From: Paraburkholderia bannensis NBRC 103871
Lineage (GTDB): Bacteria; Pseudomonadota; Gammaproteobacteria; Burkholderiales; Burkholderiaceae
Direction: 5' to 3'
Assembly: GCF_000685015.1 (NCBI RefSeq)
Contig: NZ_BAYA01000010.1
Location: 186,001 to 250,000, forward strand
DNA: 64,000 nucleotides
Below the pieces are notes generated by a model. It made no database searches. It was not told where the DNA came from and saw only the letters and a program-made list of their open reading frames with translations. Below are positions 10,701 to 18,637 of the stretch, one piece after another. Every line of letters starts with the position of its first letter. Position 1 is the stretch's first letter. Position numbers and translations under genes: made by a program.

Positions 10701-13700
10701 CGTGGCCGCGCCGTTCTTCGTCAGGCCGCTCGCGCCGGAGAGCACACCGTTGAGCGTGAGATTGCTGCCGCCTGCCACATTCAAGCCGCTGTTGAGCGTG
10801 ACGTCGTTGGCGAGCGTAGTGGCCATCGATGCATCGAGTGTCGATGCGCCCGCAACGGTCAGCGCGCCCGTACCCAGCGCCGCATCGTTGCCGACGATCA
10901 GGCCGCCCGCGTTGAGCGTCGTGCCGCCACTAAACGTGTTCGCGTTGTTCAGCGTGAGCGTGGCCGCGCCGTTCTTGGTGAGATTGCCCGCGCCGGAGAG
11001 CGCGCCGTTCAGCGTCAGGTCGTTGCTGCCCGCTACGCTCAAGCCGCTGTTGAGCACGACGTCGTTGGCCAGCGTCGTCGTCGCCGAACTATCGAGTGTC
11101 GATGCGCCCGCAACGGTCAGCGCGCCCGTCCCCAGCGCCGCATCGTTGCCGACGATCAGGCCGCCCGCGTTGAGCGTCGTGCCGCCGCTGAACGTGTTTG
11201 CGCCGCTGAGCGTCTGCACGCCCGCGCCGTTCTTGACGATGCCGCCCGTGCCTTGCAGCACGCCGCCAAACGTCGCATTGCCCGCATCGCCGAACGCGAG
11301 CGTATTGCCGCCGAGCGCGACCGTACTGCCGCTCACGCCGCTGAGCGCGCCGATCGTCTGCGCCGCGCCTGCATTACCGATATCGAATACCGTGCCCGCA
11401 TTGGCGAGATTCACGCCGCCTGTCGCTGCAAGCGAGCCGCCTGCGCCAATCGCCAGCGTGCCTGCATTGATCGTTGTGCCGCCTGTGAAGGTGTTCGCGC
11501 CAGTAAGCGTCTGGGTGCCGCTGCCCTGCTTGACGATGCCGCCCGAGCCTTGCAGCACGCCGCCGAAGCTTGCGTCACTGCTATCGCCGAACGTGAGCGA
11601 ATTCGCGCCCAGCGTCACCGTGCTGCCGCCCGTGCCGCTCAACGCGCCGATGGTTTGCGCAGCGCTCGCGCCGCTGATGTCAAAGCCTGTGCCGCTGCCG
11701 GCGAGATTCACCGCTCCCGTCGAAGCCAGCGAACCGCCCGCGCCAAGCGCGAGCGTCCCCGCGTTGACGGTCGTGCCGCCCGTAAAGGTGTTCACACCCG
11801 TAAGCGTCTGGGTGCCGCTGCCCTGCTTGACGATGCCGCCCGTGCCTTGCAGCACGCCACCAAACGTCGCATCGTTCGCACTGCCGAGCGAAAGCACATT
11901 GCCGCCGAGCGCAACCGTGCTGCCGCTCACGCCACTCAGCGCGCCGATGACCGGTGCACCCGTCGCCGCGCTCACGTCGAGCGCCGCGCCTGCGTTGGCG
12001 AGATTCACGTCGCTAGTCGCAAGCGAACCGTCGCCCGCCAGCGCGAGCGTGCCTGCATCGACGGTCGTTGTTCCAGTAAGCGTGTTCACGCCGGTCAGCG
12101 TTGCCGTGCCGCTGCCTGCCTTGACGATGCTGCCCGTGCCTTGCAGTACGCCACCAAACGTCGCATTGCCCGCATCGCCGAACGTCAGCGTGTTGCCGCC
12201 GAGCGCGACCGTGCTGCCGTCCACACCGCTCAACGCGCCGATAGTCTGCGCAGCGCCTGCATTGCCGATATCGAATGCCGCGCCCGCATTGGCGAGATTC
12301 ACTGCGCCCGTCGCCGCGAGCGCGCCGCCCTCGCCAAGCGCCAGCGTGCCCGCATCGACAGTCGTGCCGCCCGTGAAGGTATTGACACCCGAAAGCGTGG
12401 CCGTGCCGCTGCCCTGCTTGACGATGCCCCCCGTGCCCGTGATCGCACCACCGAACGTGGTAGTGCCCGCATCGCCGAAGGTCAGCGCATTCGCGCCCAG
12501 CGCCAGCGTGCTGCCTGCCACGCCGGTAAGCGCGCCGATGGTTTGCGCGCCGCTCGCGTTGCCGATATCGAGCGTCGCGCCCGCATTCGCAAGATTCACC
12601 GCGCCCGTCGCGGCGAGCGAGCCGCCCGCGCCCAGCGCCAGCGTGCCTGCATCGACGCTCGTGCCGCCCGTGAACGTATTCGCCCCCGTCAGCGTAAGCG
12701 TGGCCGCGCCGCTCTTCGTCAGGCTGCCCGCGCCCGAGAGCGGGCCGGACAGCGTGAGCGCATTCGAGCCGAGCACCGTCAAGCCGCTATTGAGCACGAT
12801 GCCGTTGGCGAGCGTGAGCGCGCTGCTGTTGTCGAGGGAAGCCGGGCCGCCCACCGTCAGCACGCCCGATCCAAGCGCCGCCGCATTGCCGAGCACGAGT
12901 CCACCTGCGTCGAGCGTCGCGCCGCCGCTGAACGTGTTCGCACCCGCGAGCGTCTGCGTGCCGCTGCCCTGTTTGACGATGCCGCCCGTGCCCGTGATCG
13001 CACCGCTGAACGTTGCATTGCCCGCACCGCCGAACGTCAGCGAATTCGCGCCCAGCGCGAGCGTGCTGCCTGCCACGCCGGTGAGCGCGCCGATGGTCTG
13101 CGCAGCACCCGCATTGCCGATATCGAATACCGCGCCCGTGCTGGCGAGATTCACGCCGCCCGTCGCCGCAAGCGAGCCGCCCGCGCCCAGCGCGAGCGTG
13201 CCCGCGCTGACGGTCGTGCCGCCCGTATAGGTATTCGCGCCCGTGAGCGTCTGCGTGCCGCTGCCCTGCTTGACGAGCGCGCCCGTCCCGCTAATGACGC
13301 CCGCAAATGCGCCATTGACCGCGCTGCCGAGCGTCAGCGCATTGCCGCCCAGCGCAACCGTGCTGCCCGCCACGCCATTGAGCGCGCCGATGGTGGCCGC
13401 GCCGGTGGCCGCGCTGATGTCGAAGGCGCTGCCCGCATTGGCGAGCGTGAGGTTCGACGTCGCACCGAGCGTGCCCGAGCCGGAAAGCGCGAGCGTGCCT
13501 GCATCGACCGTCGTGGCGCCCGTATAAGTGTTCGCACCACTGAACGTTTGCGTGCCGCTGCCTTGCTTGACGAGGCCGCCACTCCCTCCGATAGCGCCCG
13601 CAAACGTCTGGTTGCTGGCGTCGCCGAACGTGAGCGTGTTCGCGCCCAGCGCCACCGTCGTGCCCGCCACGCCCGACAGCGCCCCAATCGTCTGGTTGCT

Positions 13701-16211
13701 CGACGCGCCAATGTTGAACGATGCCCCCGTGCCGCCCAGCGTCACGCCGCCCGCGCTGGCAAGACTGCCGCCCGCGCCCAGGGCGAGCGTGCCCGCGTTG
13801 ATGACAGTGCCGCCCGTGTAGGTGTTCGTGCCCGTGAACGTCTGCGTGCCCACGCCCTGCTTGATGAGCGCGCCCGTGCCGCCGACGGTGCCAGCAAAGG
13901 TCTGGCTGGTCGCATCGCCGATAGTGAGCGCATTCGCCCCCAGCGAGACGGCGCTGCCCGCCACGCCTGACAGCGCGCCGATCGTCCTGGCCGCGCCCGC
14001 ATTGGCGATATCGAACACCGTGCCCGCATTGGCGAGATTCACCGCGCCTGTCGCGGCGAGCGAGCCGCCCGCGCCGAGCGCCAGCGTGCCCGCGCTGACC
14101 GTCGTGCCGCCCGTATAACTATTCGCACCACTGAGCGTCTGCGTGCCGCTGCCCTGCTTGACGATGCCGCCCGTGCCGCTGATCGCACCCGCGTAGGCCT
14201 GGCTGGTCGCGTCGCCGAGCGTGAGCGTATTCGCACCCAACAGCACGCTCGATCCCGCCACGCCCGTCAGTTCGCCGATGGTGCGCGCGCCCGAAGCCGC
14301 AGCAATCGAGAAGACCGCGCCACTGCTGGCCACATTGACCGCGCCCGTCGACGCCAGCGCGCCGCTGCCCGACAGCGCGAGCGTGCCCGCGTTGAGCGTC
14401 GTGCCGCCGGTGTACGTATTCGCGCCGGAGAGCGTCTGCGTCCCGCTGCCCTGCTTGACGAGCCCGCCCGTGCCGCTCGCCACGCCGCTGAAGGTCTGGT
14501 TCGTCGCATCGCCAAAGGTCAGCGTGCGCGCGCCGAGCGTCAGCCCGCCCGCGCCCGACAGCGCACCGACGGTCTGGTTCGCGCTCGCCGCGCTCAGGTC
14601 GAAGGCCGCGCCTGAAGCCACGTTCAGGGCGCCGGTCGATGCCAGCTGGCCGCCCGCGCCCAGCGCCAGCGTGCCCGCATTGACCGTCGTGCCGCCCGTA
14701 TAGGTGTCAATGCCCGTGAGCGTCACCGTGGCCGCGCCGTTCTTGACCAGCGCGCCGGTGCCCGCCACGACGCCCGAGAGCGTCAGCGCATTGCTGCCGC
14801 CGAGCGTGAGCGTATTCGCCCCCAGGTTCACCGCGTTGCCGATGGACAGCCCCGCCGTGCTGCTGTCGAGCGTGCCCGCGCCGCCTAGCGTGAGCGCCCC
14901 CGTCCCCAGCGCCGCGCCGTTGCCGACGACGATCGACCCGGCATTGAGCGTCGTACCGCCGGTGTAAGTGTTCGCGCCCGTCACCGTGAGCGCGCCCGTC
15001 CCCGACTGCGTCAGCGCACCCACGCCGGAAATCACGCCCGACAAGGTAAATGCATTGGAGCCCGAAGCAATCAGGCCGCCCGAGCCCAGCGAAATCGTGT
15101 TCGCTATGTTGAGCCCGGCCACGCTGCTTTGCAGCGCGCCGCCCGTCGCCGTGAGCGTGCCGGTGCCCAGTCCCTGTGCGTTGTCGAGAATCGCCGTGGC
15201 GGCGGCGCCGAGTGTCGTATCGGCTGCGCTCGACGCCCCGCTCAACGTCCAGCTGCCGCTATCGATGGCCAGGTGGTTGAAATTGATGTAGTTCGCCAGC
15301 GAGATCGAACCAGCGGCCGGGCCGCCCACGTCCTGCTGGAGATGCAGGGTATTGTCGCCGCCCGCGCCGCCATCGACGTACCCGGCCTGCGCGAATCCCA
15401 GCGACAACCCGGCGATGCCCAGCACGTCCAGCGACGCGCCCGCGCCAGGCGTCACCGACGACCCCGTGCGTGCATAAAACGTATTGGTGCTGCCCGCGCC
15501 CATCGACACGCTGCCGATGATGCTGCCGCCATTGGTGAAGGTATTGCCCGCGCCCGCCGTCGAGGAAGCCTGCAAGCCCACGCGGCCCGTGATCGTGCCG
15601 CTATTGGTGAAATTGACCTGGCTGCCGCCATACACCGCGACCGAGGTGCGGTCGCCCGGCGCAATCGAGACGCCCGCGATCGAAGCGGAGCCGATGGTGC
15701 CGGTATTGGTGATGTTGGTGACGCCGCCCGCGCCGTTCTGCACGGCTAGCGCAAGGCCGGTGAGGCTGGCCACGTTCAGCGTGACCGCGCCCATCGTGCC
15801 GTTCATCGTCCCCGAGTTGGTGATGTTGACCGTGCTCGCGGCGCTGTTGCCGATCGTCGTGCCACTGGACAGGATGCTCAGCGCGCCGAGCAGCGACGGA
15901 TCGACCGTGCCCGCGTTGTTCAGCGTGACGTTGTTGCCGGTGAGCGTGAGCGCCGTGCCGCCCACCCCCAGCAGCACGCCCAGGCTCGATCCCGACGCAA
16001 TGTTCACCGTCTGGTTGTTGACGCTACTGGTGAAACTCGGCGAAAGGGGATTGGCCGCGCCCGTGCAGGTCACGGTCGATCCGCTCGTCGTACACACAGC
16101 GTAGGCATCGCCCGCCGCCATCCCCATCAAGATACCCACCGCGACCACATGTTCCAGCGCATGGATCGCCCCGCGTTGCAGCCGCCTGCCCGTCCCGGTC
16201 GATTCGCTCAC
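4734..16211 (-). CDS. Giant autotransporter adhesin with passenger repeats (type Va secretion)
   Basis: The protein is about 3,825 aa. GTG at 16211 is preferred because GAGGG lies 8 nt upstream; a TTG at 16247 is the only longer in-frame option. An N-terminal signal segment (RRLQRGAIHALEHVVAVGIL, then GMAAGDAYA) is followed by a non-repetitive cap. About 31 autotransporter-associated beta-strand repeats then follow, each with a core like NTYTGGTTVNAGTLALGAGG, and a linker TVQSGGTLTGTGTVGGL. The last roughly 280 residues are a 12-strand beta-barrel (WAQGYGADSRLAGNDNS ... GGRLAWRF) ending in the required aromatic Phe. The passenger should be a long beta-helix exposed on the surface, probably in adhesion or aggregation. 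No cognate regulator is adjacent. No frameshift is seen across 11.5 kb. Confidence 0.95.
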   Translation of the reverse strand: MSESTGTGRRLQRGAIHALEHVVAVGILMGMAAGDAYAVCTTSGSTVTCTGAANPLSPSFTSSVNNQTVNIASGSSLGVLLGVGGTALTLTGNNVTLNNAGTVDPSLLGALSILSSGTTIGNSAASTVNITNSGTMNGTMGAVTLNVASLTGLALAVQNGAGGVTNITNTGTIGSASIAGVSIAPGDRTSVAVYGGSQVNFTNSGTITGRVGLQASSTAGAGNTFTNGGSIIGSVSMGAGSTNTFYARTGSSVTPGAGASLDVLGIAGLSLGFAQAGYVDGGAGGDNTLHLQQDVGGPAAGSISLANYINFNHLAIDSGSWTLSGASSAADTTLGAAATAILDNAQGLGTGTLTATGGALQSSVAGLNIANTISLGSGGLIASGSNAFTLSGVISGVGALTQSGTGALTVTGANTYTGGTTLNAGSIVVGNGAALGTGALTLGGAGTLDSSTAGLSIGNAVNLGANTLTLGGSNALTLSGVVAGTGALVKNGAATVTLTGIDTYTGGTTVNAGTLALGAGGQLASTGALNVASGAAFDLSAASANQTVGALSGAGGLTLGARTLTFGDATNQTFSGVASGTGGLVKQGSGTQTLSGANTYTGGTTLNAGTLALSGSGALASTGAVNVASSGAVFSIAAASGARTIGELTGVAGSSVLLGANTLTLGDATSQAYAGAISGTGGIVKQGSGTQTLSGANSYTGGTTVSAGTLALGAGGSLAATGAVNLANAGTVFDIANAGAARTIGALSGVAGSAVSLGANALTIGDATSQTFAGTVGGTGALIKQGVGTQTFTGTNTYTGGTVINAGTLALGAGGSLASAGGVTLGGTGASFNIGASSNQTIGALSGVAGTTVALGANTLTFGDASNQTFAGAIGGSGGLVKQGSGTQTFSGANTYTGATTVDAGTLALSGSGTLGATSNLTLANAGSAFDISAATGAATIGALNGVAGSTVALGGNALTLGSAVNGAFAGVISGTGALVKQGSGTQTLTGANTYTGGTTVSAGTLALGAGGSLAATGGVNLASTGAVFDIGNAGAAQTIGALTGVAGSTLALGANSLTFGGAGNATFSGAITGTGGIVKQGSGTQTLAGANTFSGGATLDAGGLVLGNAAALGSGVLTVGGPASLDNSSALTLANGIVLNSGLTVLGSNALTLSGPLSGAGSLTKSGAATLTLTGANTFTGGTSVDAGTLALGAGGSLAATGAVNLANAGATLDIGNASGAQTIGALTGVAGSTLALGANALTFGDAGTTTFGGAITGTGGIVKQGSGTATLSGVNTFTGGTTVDAGTLALGEGGALAATGAVNLANAGAAFDIGNAGAAQTIGALSGVDGSTVALGGNTLTFGDAGNATFGGVLQGTGSIVKAGSGTATLTGVNTLTGTTTVDAGTLALAGDGSLATSDVNLANAGAALDVSAATGAPVIGALSGVSGSTVALGGNVLSLGSANDATFGGVLQGTGGIVKQGSGTQTLTGVNTFTGGTTVNAGTLALGAGGSLASTGAVNLAGSGTGFDISGASAAQTIGALSGTGGSTVTLGANSLTFGDSSDASFGGVLQGSGGIVKQGSGTQTLTGANTFTGGTTINAGTLAIGAGGSLAATGGVNLANAGTVFDIGNAGAAQTIGALSGVSGSTVALGGNTLAFGDAGNATFGGVLQGTGGIVKNGAGVQTLSGANTFSGGTTLNAGGLIVGNDAALGTGALTVAGASTLDSSATTTLANDVVLNSGLSVAGSNDLTLNGALSGAGNLTKNGAATLTLNNANTFSGGTTLNAGGLIVGNDAALGTGALTVAGASTLDASMATTLANDVTLNSGLNVAGGSNLTLNGVLSGASGLTKNGAATLTLNNANTYTGGTTLNAGTLVVGNNAALGTGAVTVSGAAALDSSTATALANDFILNGGLTVAGSNDVTLNGVLAGTGSLTKNGAATLTLNGANTYTGGTTINSGTLALGANASLAASGVVDVVTGATFDLSAGNGLQQFGTLTGGGTVLLGANNLTLGSAADGTFSGAIGGSGSLTKIGSGTETLTGANTYTGGTTIDAGTLALGAGGSLAATGAVNLASSGAGFDISGANAAQIIGGLSGVGGSTVTLGANSLTFGDAGDETFGGVLQGTGGIVKQGGGTATLTGVNTFTGGTTINAGTLAIGAGGALAATGAVNLANAGTVFDIGNAGAAQTIGALIGVGGSTVALGGNMLTFGDAGDETFGGTIAGTGGIVKAGGGTQTLTGTNTLTGTTTVDDGTLALAGNGSLASSDVNLANAGVTLDVSAATGTPAIGALNGVSGSTVTLGGNVLSLGSANNGTFGGVLQGTGGIVKQGSGTQTLTGANTYTGGTTVNAGTLAIGAGGSLASTGAVTLASSGAGFDISGASGTQTIGALSGTGGSTVTLGGNTLAFGDAGNQSFDGTISGTGGIVKQGSGTETLTGANTYSGGTTIDAGGIVVGNNSALGTGAVTVNGDATLDSTTATTLGNDFVLNSGLTVLGSNDLTLDGALSGTGGLTKDGAATLTLNGTNTYTGGTLINSGTLALGANASLASTGIVDVADGATFDLSAGNGQQQFGTLIGGGNVNLGSNDLTLGSATDGTYTGSIGGSGSLTKVGSGTETLTGSNTYTGGTTIDAGTLALGAGGSLAATGAVNLASGGTTFDISGSGANQTIGALSGVGGSTVALGGNTLTFGDGSNATFGGTLAGTGGIVKAGGGTETLTGVNTFTGGTTINAGTLAIGAGGSLAATGGVNLANVGTTFDISGAGANQTIGALNGVAGGTVNLGGNTLAFGDASNATYGGTIAGTGGIVLQGSGSETLTGANSYSGGTTLASGTLAVGNDAALGTGALTVSGAATLDSTAATTLANDVTLGDTLSVAGSNALTLNGTVSGAGGLTKNGAATLTLGGVATYTGATTVNAGTLALAGNGTLSSSSDVNLANAGAALDVSAATGVPTIGVLNGVDGTTVALGSNTLTLGNAGDGSYGGTIGGTGGIVKAGSGTQTLTGASTFTGAATVNAGTLALAGNGTLSTATNVNLANAGTALDVSGAATGATPTIGSLSGVAGSSVALSGNTLTLGGGSDGSFGGTIAGAGGIVKAGAGTQTLSGASTFSGGTTLSGGTLIVGNDAALGTGTLTVAAPATLDASTAVNLANAIELDASATIGGSADTVLSGVVSGTGGIVKSGAAGLTLSGDNSYAGGTTVNSGTLTVGSNGALGTGGLTMNGGTLALGVAGGAPLSVALGSLDGVTGATLDLGSSGLTVNGGGSFGGTIAGAGSLTKAGAGTTLTLSGTNSYSGPTTIAGGTLAVSGSAANSTVTVQSGGTLTGTGTVGGLVVQNGGTAAASTPGSSLNVGGNVTFDPGSTLQVSTTTQQSGKVSSGGTVSIGGGTVTVTASPGVYTPSTQYPIVTAANGVSGTFTGVTSNLPFLTPTLSYSPNNVTLSFAPNGAALASAAVSPNQLSVATAIGSMPATAPLLAAVTSGDDESARQAFNMVDGQLIADAKTVFLLDTRYLRDAVTDRLRQGLAPAGGSLSALGGGPALCDQRMSQGAMPAGQSDAARGGSSGACVDQRPYQPVVWAQGYGADSRLAGNDNSAGLDRTSAGVIGGADMALSDHWRVGAAGGFAHSSMENGLNSSASVDTYHVALYGGAQYGPVGLRLGASYTWNDVSEDRYPAFTGYSDHDSANYDAKAAQVFGEVGYAVPFERFALEPFAGLAYVNLHTDGFTESGGSSALHAQGDTDNIGYSTLGLRIATRLGELPLASIGAHAMAGWRHAFGNTQPASTLAFVDGGSSFSVAGVPIARDTAVVELGVDANLAKNLSLGIAYSGQYGGGSHDNAIGGRLAWRF
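6350..15040 (-). repeat. Array of about 31 homologous passenger repeats inside the autotransporter gene
   Basis: I count about 31 occurrences of the core N-[TS]-[YFL]-[TS]-G-x-T-x-x-x-[AS]-G by eye. They alternate between a 'LALGAGGSLA' type spaced by roughly 90-100 residues and a shorter 'VVGNDAALGTG' type. Neighbouring copies are nearly identical in DNA as well as protein, for example the two successive 'SGGTTLNAGGLIVGNDAALG' units around 10,850-11,200. This suggests duplication and homogenisation by recombination. The array also produces long spurious open frames on the plus strand. Confidence 0.9.
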
Positions 16212-16534
16212 GGCGTGTTCCCTCGGAATTAGTCGAACCGCTCTCAATAGAAATTTTTAAAATCGTTTTGATGTCGCGCCGCGCGCGCTTTAAAGCCTTT
16301 GAATCCGTGAATCGTTTGAATCGGCTGCTGTGAATTGAACGCGTGAGCGCTCCCCGCCCGGTCAGCGAATGACAGGCAAGCTGGACGCCGGAATCGACGC
16401 CGGTTCGGACTCAGTGTCCCGATGTCCGTCAGGCATCGCCCGGAACCAGGGCGTGCGCGAGCCCGCGGCGCCAGCGCAGGCGCCGTCCGGATCGAGGCGT
16501 GACGGATCGACCGGGATGTCGGTCGGACAAAAAA

Positions 16535-16561
16535 CTAGACGGGAGCTTCGCGGAACTTCAT
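16535..16561 (-). other. Possible 8-codon leader peptide with perfect Shine-Dalgarno
   Basis: On the minus strand AGGAGG (16570-16575) is followed after 8 nt by ATG AAG TTC CGC GAA GCT CCC GTC TAG, encoding MKFREAPV. A 68-aa ORF also starts between them (ATG at 16568) but at 1 nt spacing. It lies about 320 bp upstream of the autotransporter start on the same strand. It could be a leader peptide, or a chance ribosome-site match. Its conservation is unknown. Confidence 0.25.
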
Positions 16562-16639
16562 AGGACATGCCTCCTGTAACCCGCCCTGGAAGAACGGGTC
16601 AGTACATACAATCAGCTTTCATCCAGAGGATAGGCAACG

Positions 16640-16790
16640 ACCCACTATTTTTTCAAGCTTTAAATCGCGGTTTAAATCAATTTCTGCGAAACGCATGAGA
16701 TTACGGTAAATCTGGCGTTGCGTTTTGCATGAAAGGTATTAATGACGCGGTTTAAACGGCGCTTTAAAGGCATTTAAACCGGTATATGGA
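16640..16790. promoter_or_regulatory. AT-rich cluster of TTTAAA motifs upstream of the autotransporter
   Basis: The gene-free stretch 16212-16933 contains TTTAAA at 16659, 16671, 16751, 16763 and 16773, plus one at 16289, in otherwise GC-rich DNA. GCGGTTTAAA occurs twice (16667 and 16747). Spacings of 10-12 bp put neighbouring copies about one helical turn apart. This is the only obvious regulatory region for the autotransporter; a repressor or nucleoid-protein binding region is inferred. No protein-coding gene is convincing in the stretch. Confidence 0.4.
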
Positions 16791-16827
16791 GTGCGCCTGG
16801 CGGCGCGTGTGGCGGGGAATGGGAAGG

Positions 16828-16855
16828 CATGACCGTTGCGCGGGCAACGGTCATG
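16828..16855. terminator. Perfect 12-bp inverted repeat downstream of leoA
   Basis: CATGACCGTTGC and GCAACGGTCATG form a perfect 12-bp stem with a GCGG tetraloop. There is no T-run on either side. It lies 80-106 nt beyond the leoA stop and could be a second, Rho-assisted terminator or a protein-binding site. Confidence 0.4.
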
Positions 16856-16894
16856 GGGAGGGCGTGGGATGGGAGCGCGTGAACGTGGTAAAGG

Positions 16895-16922
16895 GGGAGC
16901 TACGCCCGTGCGCGTAGCTCCC
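16895..16922 (-). terminator. Hairpin terminator of the leo operon
   Basis: GGGAGCTACGC and GCGTAGCTCCC form a perfect 11-bp stem with a 6-nt loop, beginning 11 nt after the leoA TAG. On the minus strand the stem is followed by CCTTTACC, a weak T-tract. Position and stem strength support transcription ending here. Confidence 0.6.
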
Positions 16923-16933
16923 GCACGAAAGCG

Positions 16934-18637
16934 CTAGGCAACGGCCTTGAGCTTCTGTCCGATCTGGGCGAACTTCTCGCGGCTCTCACGAATCGACCGG
17001 GCGCTCTCCGCCATGGTCGAAACGATACGCTCGAACTCGCGCAGTTGCGGCGCGAAGAAGTCGAGCATCTTGTCGTCGTCGCTCAGGAGATCGTAGATGT
17101 CCTTGAACGTGCTCTTGATCACATCGGCGATCTCGCCCTTGACCTTAGTGAGTTCGGCCTCAAGCTCGTGATTCTTGTATGCCTTGTAGATATCGACGCC
17201 CAGGGAAAGCGCCCCGCCTGCCGGGCCCGCCCATGTCGCGACCGCGCCAGCCATCTTCGTTGCCTGCCACGGCTTGAACTTGATCGCGATACCCGTGAAC
17301 TGCCCCAACACATTGCGAGCCGTTACGATCGTGTCCTTGATGACACTCGGGTTCACCTGCGCAATGCCCTTGAGCACGCCACTGGCCGATTGCAGGACGC
17401 CTTCGCTCATCGACTCGATAAAGCTCTCGCTCTTGTCGAGCTGGCGCCCGATATCGGCGGAAATACGCTTCGTCACCGCCGACGACTGCTCGAAGAATCG
17501 ATCGATCGCCCCCTTGATGTTCAAGTTGAGCTTGTAACCGATCCCGTCCGTCGAATAGCCGATCTCGTCTTCCAGATAGCCGCGAATATCTTCCAGCGAT
17601 AGCGGGCGCAGCTTGCCGATCAATTGCGTCTCCATCGCCATCAGTTCCTTGGCCAGCTCGCCGCCCAGTCGCTTGACATCGACGCGCCCGCGCTCGATAT
17701 CGCCCTGGATACGCCGCGACTCCTCCTGGTTCTGCTGCGCGTAGATGGCCAGCTCATTGACCTGCGCTTCTGCCACGGCCAGCTTTTGCGCCACGAGATC
17801 GCGCACGACATCGAGACCGGTCTTGGCGATCAGGACGGCGGGCACGTTCTTCGTGAGGACGTCGCTCGTTGCCGCCTTGAGCTCGTTGATGCGCGAGCGG
17901 CTTTCATAATGCTCCGGCTTGCCGAACCAGAATTCCAGGCCGCGCCCGTTCGGGTTGGCTGCGAGACAGACGATATTCAGTTGCGCCGACTCCTGCGACG
18001 AAAGCCCTGCAACACGCTCCAGTTTCTTGCGCAGATTCTCGCGCTTGATCTCGGCCTGCTCAGTGAAGAGCGCGTGTTCGCTCAGGTCGGTCACTTCGTC
18101 CATCTTGTTGATGACGAACACCGTCGACGTCAGCTTGTTAAGGTCGCGCAGCACCCATTTCGCGATCTCGCCGTGGCTCTCCTTCAGCGGATTCGTTGCG
18201 TCGACAACATAGAGAATCAGGTGCGCTTCTGAAATGTAGCGGCGCGTCAGGTCTTCATACATCACCGTCTGGCCGTCGAGCGTCTTCTCCTTGTCGCCGA
18301 AAAGCCCCGGCGTATCGACGATCTCGCACTCGCCGGGCAGGCCTTCCGGCTTGTACACAGCGAGGCGATCGGACGATTCGTCCATGTCGATCTTCATGTC
18401 GCTCATGATGCGTCCGAGCCACGCGGCAACGACGCTGGTCTTGCCGTCGGAGAACGCGCCCAGCAGTGCAATGCGCAGGACGTCGCTTTCAATCGACGCC
18501 AGCGCCGAACCGATCTTGTCGAGGTCTTGCTGAACGTCCAGCCCCAGCTCACCCAGCTCCGTGAGCAGCCCGCGCAGTTCGTTCAGCTTGCCGATAGCGG
18601 CGGCCTTTTCAACGCTGAATTGCTTGAATTGTTCCAT
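16934..18637 (-). CDS. leoA: LeoA-like bacterial dynamin GTPase
   Basis: The 567-aa product is close to the length of LeoA of enterotoxigenic E. coli. The ATG at 18637 (MEQFKQFSVEKAAAIGKLNE) is chosen because upstream in-frame sequence is the out-of-frame tail of leoB. G motifs are complete: G1 GAFSDGKT (60-67), G3 DTPG (108-111) and G4 NKMD (177-180). A long coiled-coil stalk follows, then a hydrophobic segment near residues 465-500 (ATKMAGAVATWAGPAGGALS) likely to be the membrane paddle, and a returning helix. Family knowledge: LeoA is a dynamin-like protein working with a second dynamin made of LeoB and LeoC in membrane remodelling, and LeoA plus LeoBC form the Eleos anti-phage system. The gene overlaps leoB by 29 nt. 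It is the last gene of the operon, with a hairpin downstream. Confidence 0.88.
   Translation of the reverse strand: MEQFKQFSVEKAAAIGKLNELRGLLTELGELGLDVQQDLDKIGSALASIESDVLRIALLGAFSDGKTSVVAAWLGRIMSDMKIDMDESSDRLAVYKPEGLPGECEIVDTPGLFGDKEKTLDGQTVMYEDLTRRYISEAHLILYVVDATNPLKESHGEIAKWVLRDLNKLTSTVFVINKMDEVTDLSEHALFTEQAEIKRENLRKKLERVAGLSSQESAQLNIVCLAANPNGRGLEFWFGKPEHYESRSRINELKAATSDVLTKNVPAVLIAKTGLDVVRDLVAQKLAVAEAQVNELAIYAQQNQEESRRIQGDIERGRVDVKRLGGELAKELMAMETQLIGKLRPLSLEDIRGYLEDEIGYSTDGIGYKLNLNIKGAIDRFFEQSSAVTKRISADIGRQLDKSESFIESMSEGVLQSASGVLKGIAQVNPSVIKDTIVTARNVLGQFTGIAIKFKPWQATKMAGAVATWAGPAGGALSLGVDIYKAYKNHELEAELTKVKGEIADVIKSTFKDIYDLLSDDDKMLDFFAPQLREFERIVSTMAESARSIRESREKFAQIGQKLKAVA

Noticed and set aside
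9558..13970. A 1,470-codon open frame on the plus strand (and others of 850, 486 and 277 codons) opposite the autotransporter
   Set aside because: They are antisense shadows of the repetitive GC-rich autotransporter. Their translations are monotonous Arg/Ala-rich or Pro/Val/Ser-rich strings without domains or ribosome sites.
6350..15040. Regular repeats that might suggest a CRISPR array or satellite DNA
   Set aside because: The repeat period is a coding protein repeat in one uninterrupted frame, with divergence concentrated at synonymous sites; there are no unique spacers or cas genes.
16369..16568. Overlapping 64- and 68-codon frames on opposite strands upstream of the autotransporter
   Set aside because: Mutually antisense, Arg/Pro/Ser-rich, no motif; the minus frame has only 1 nt between AGGAGG and its ATG.
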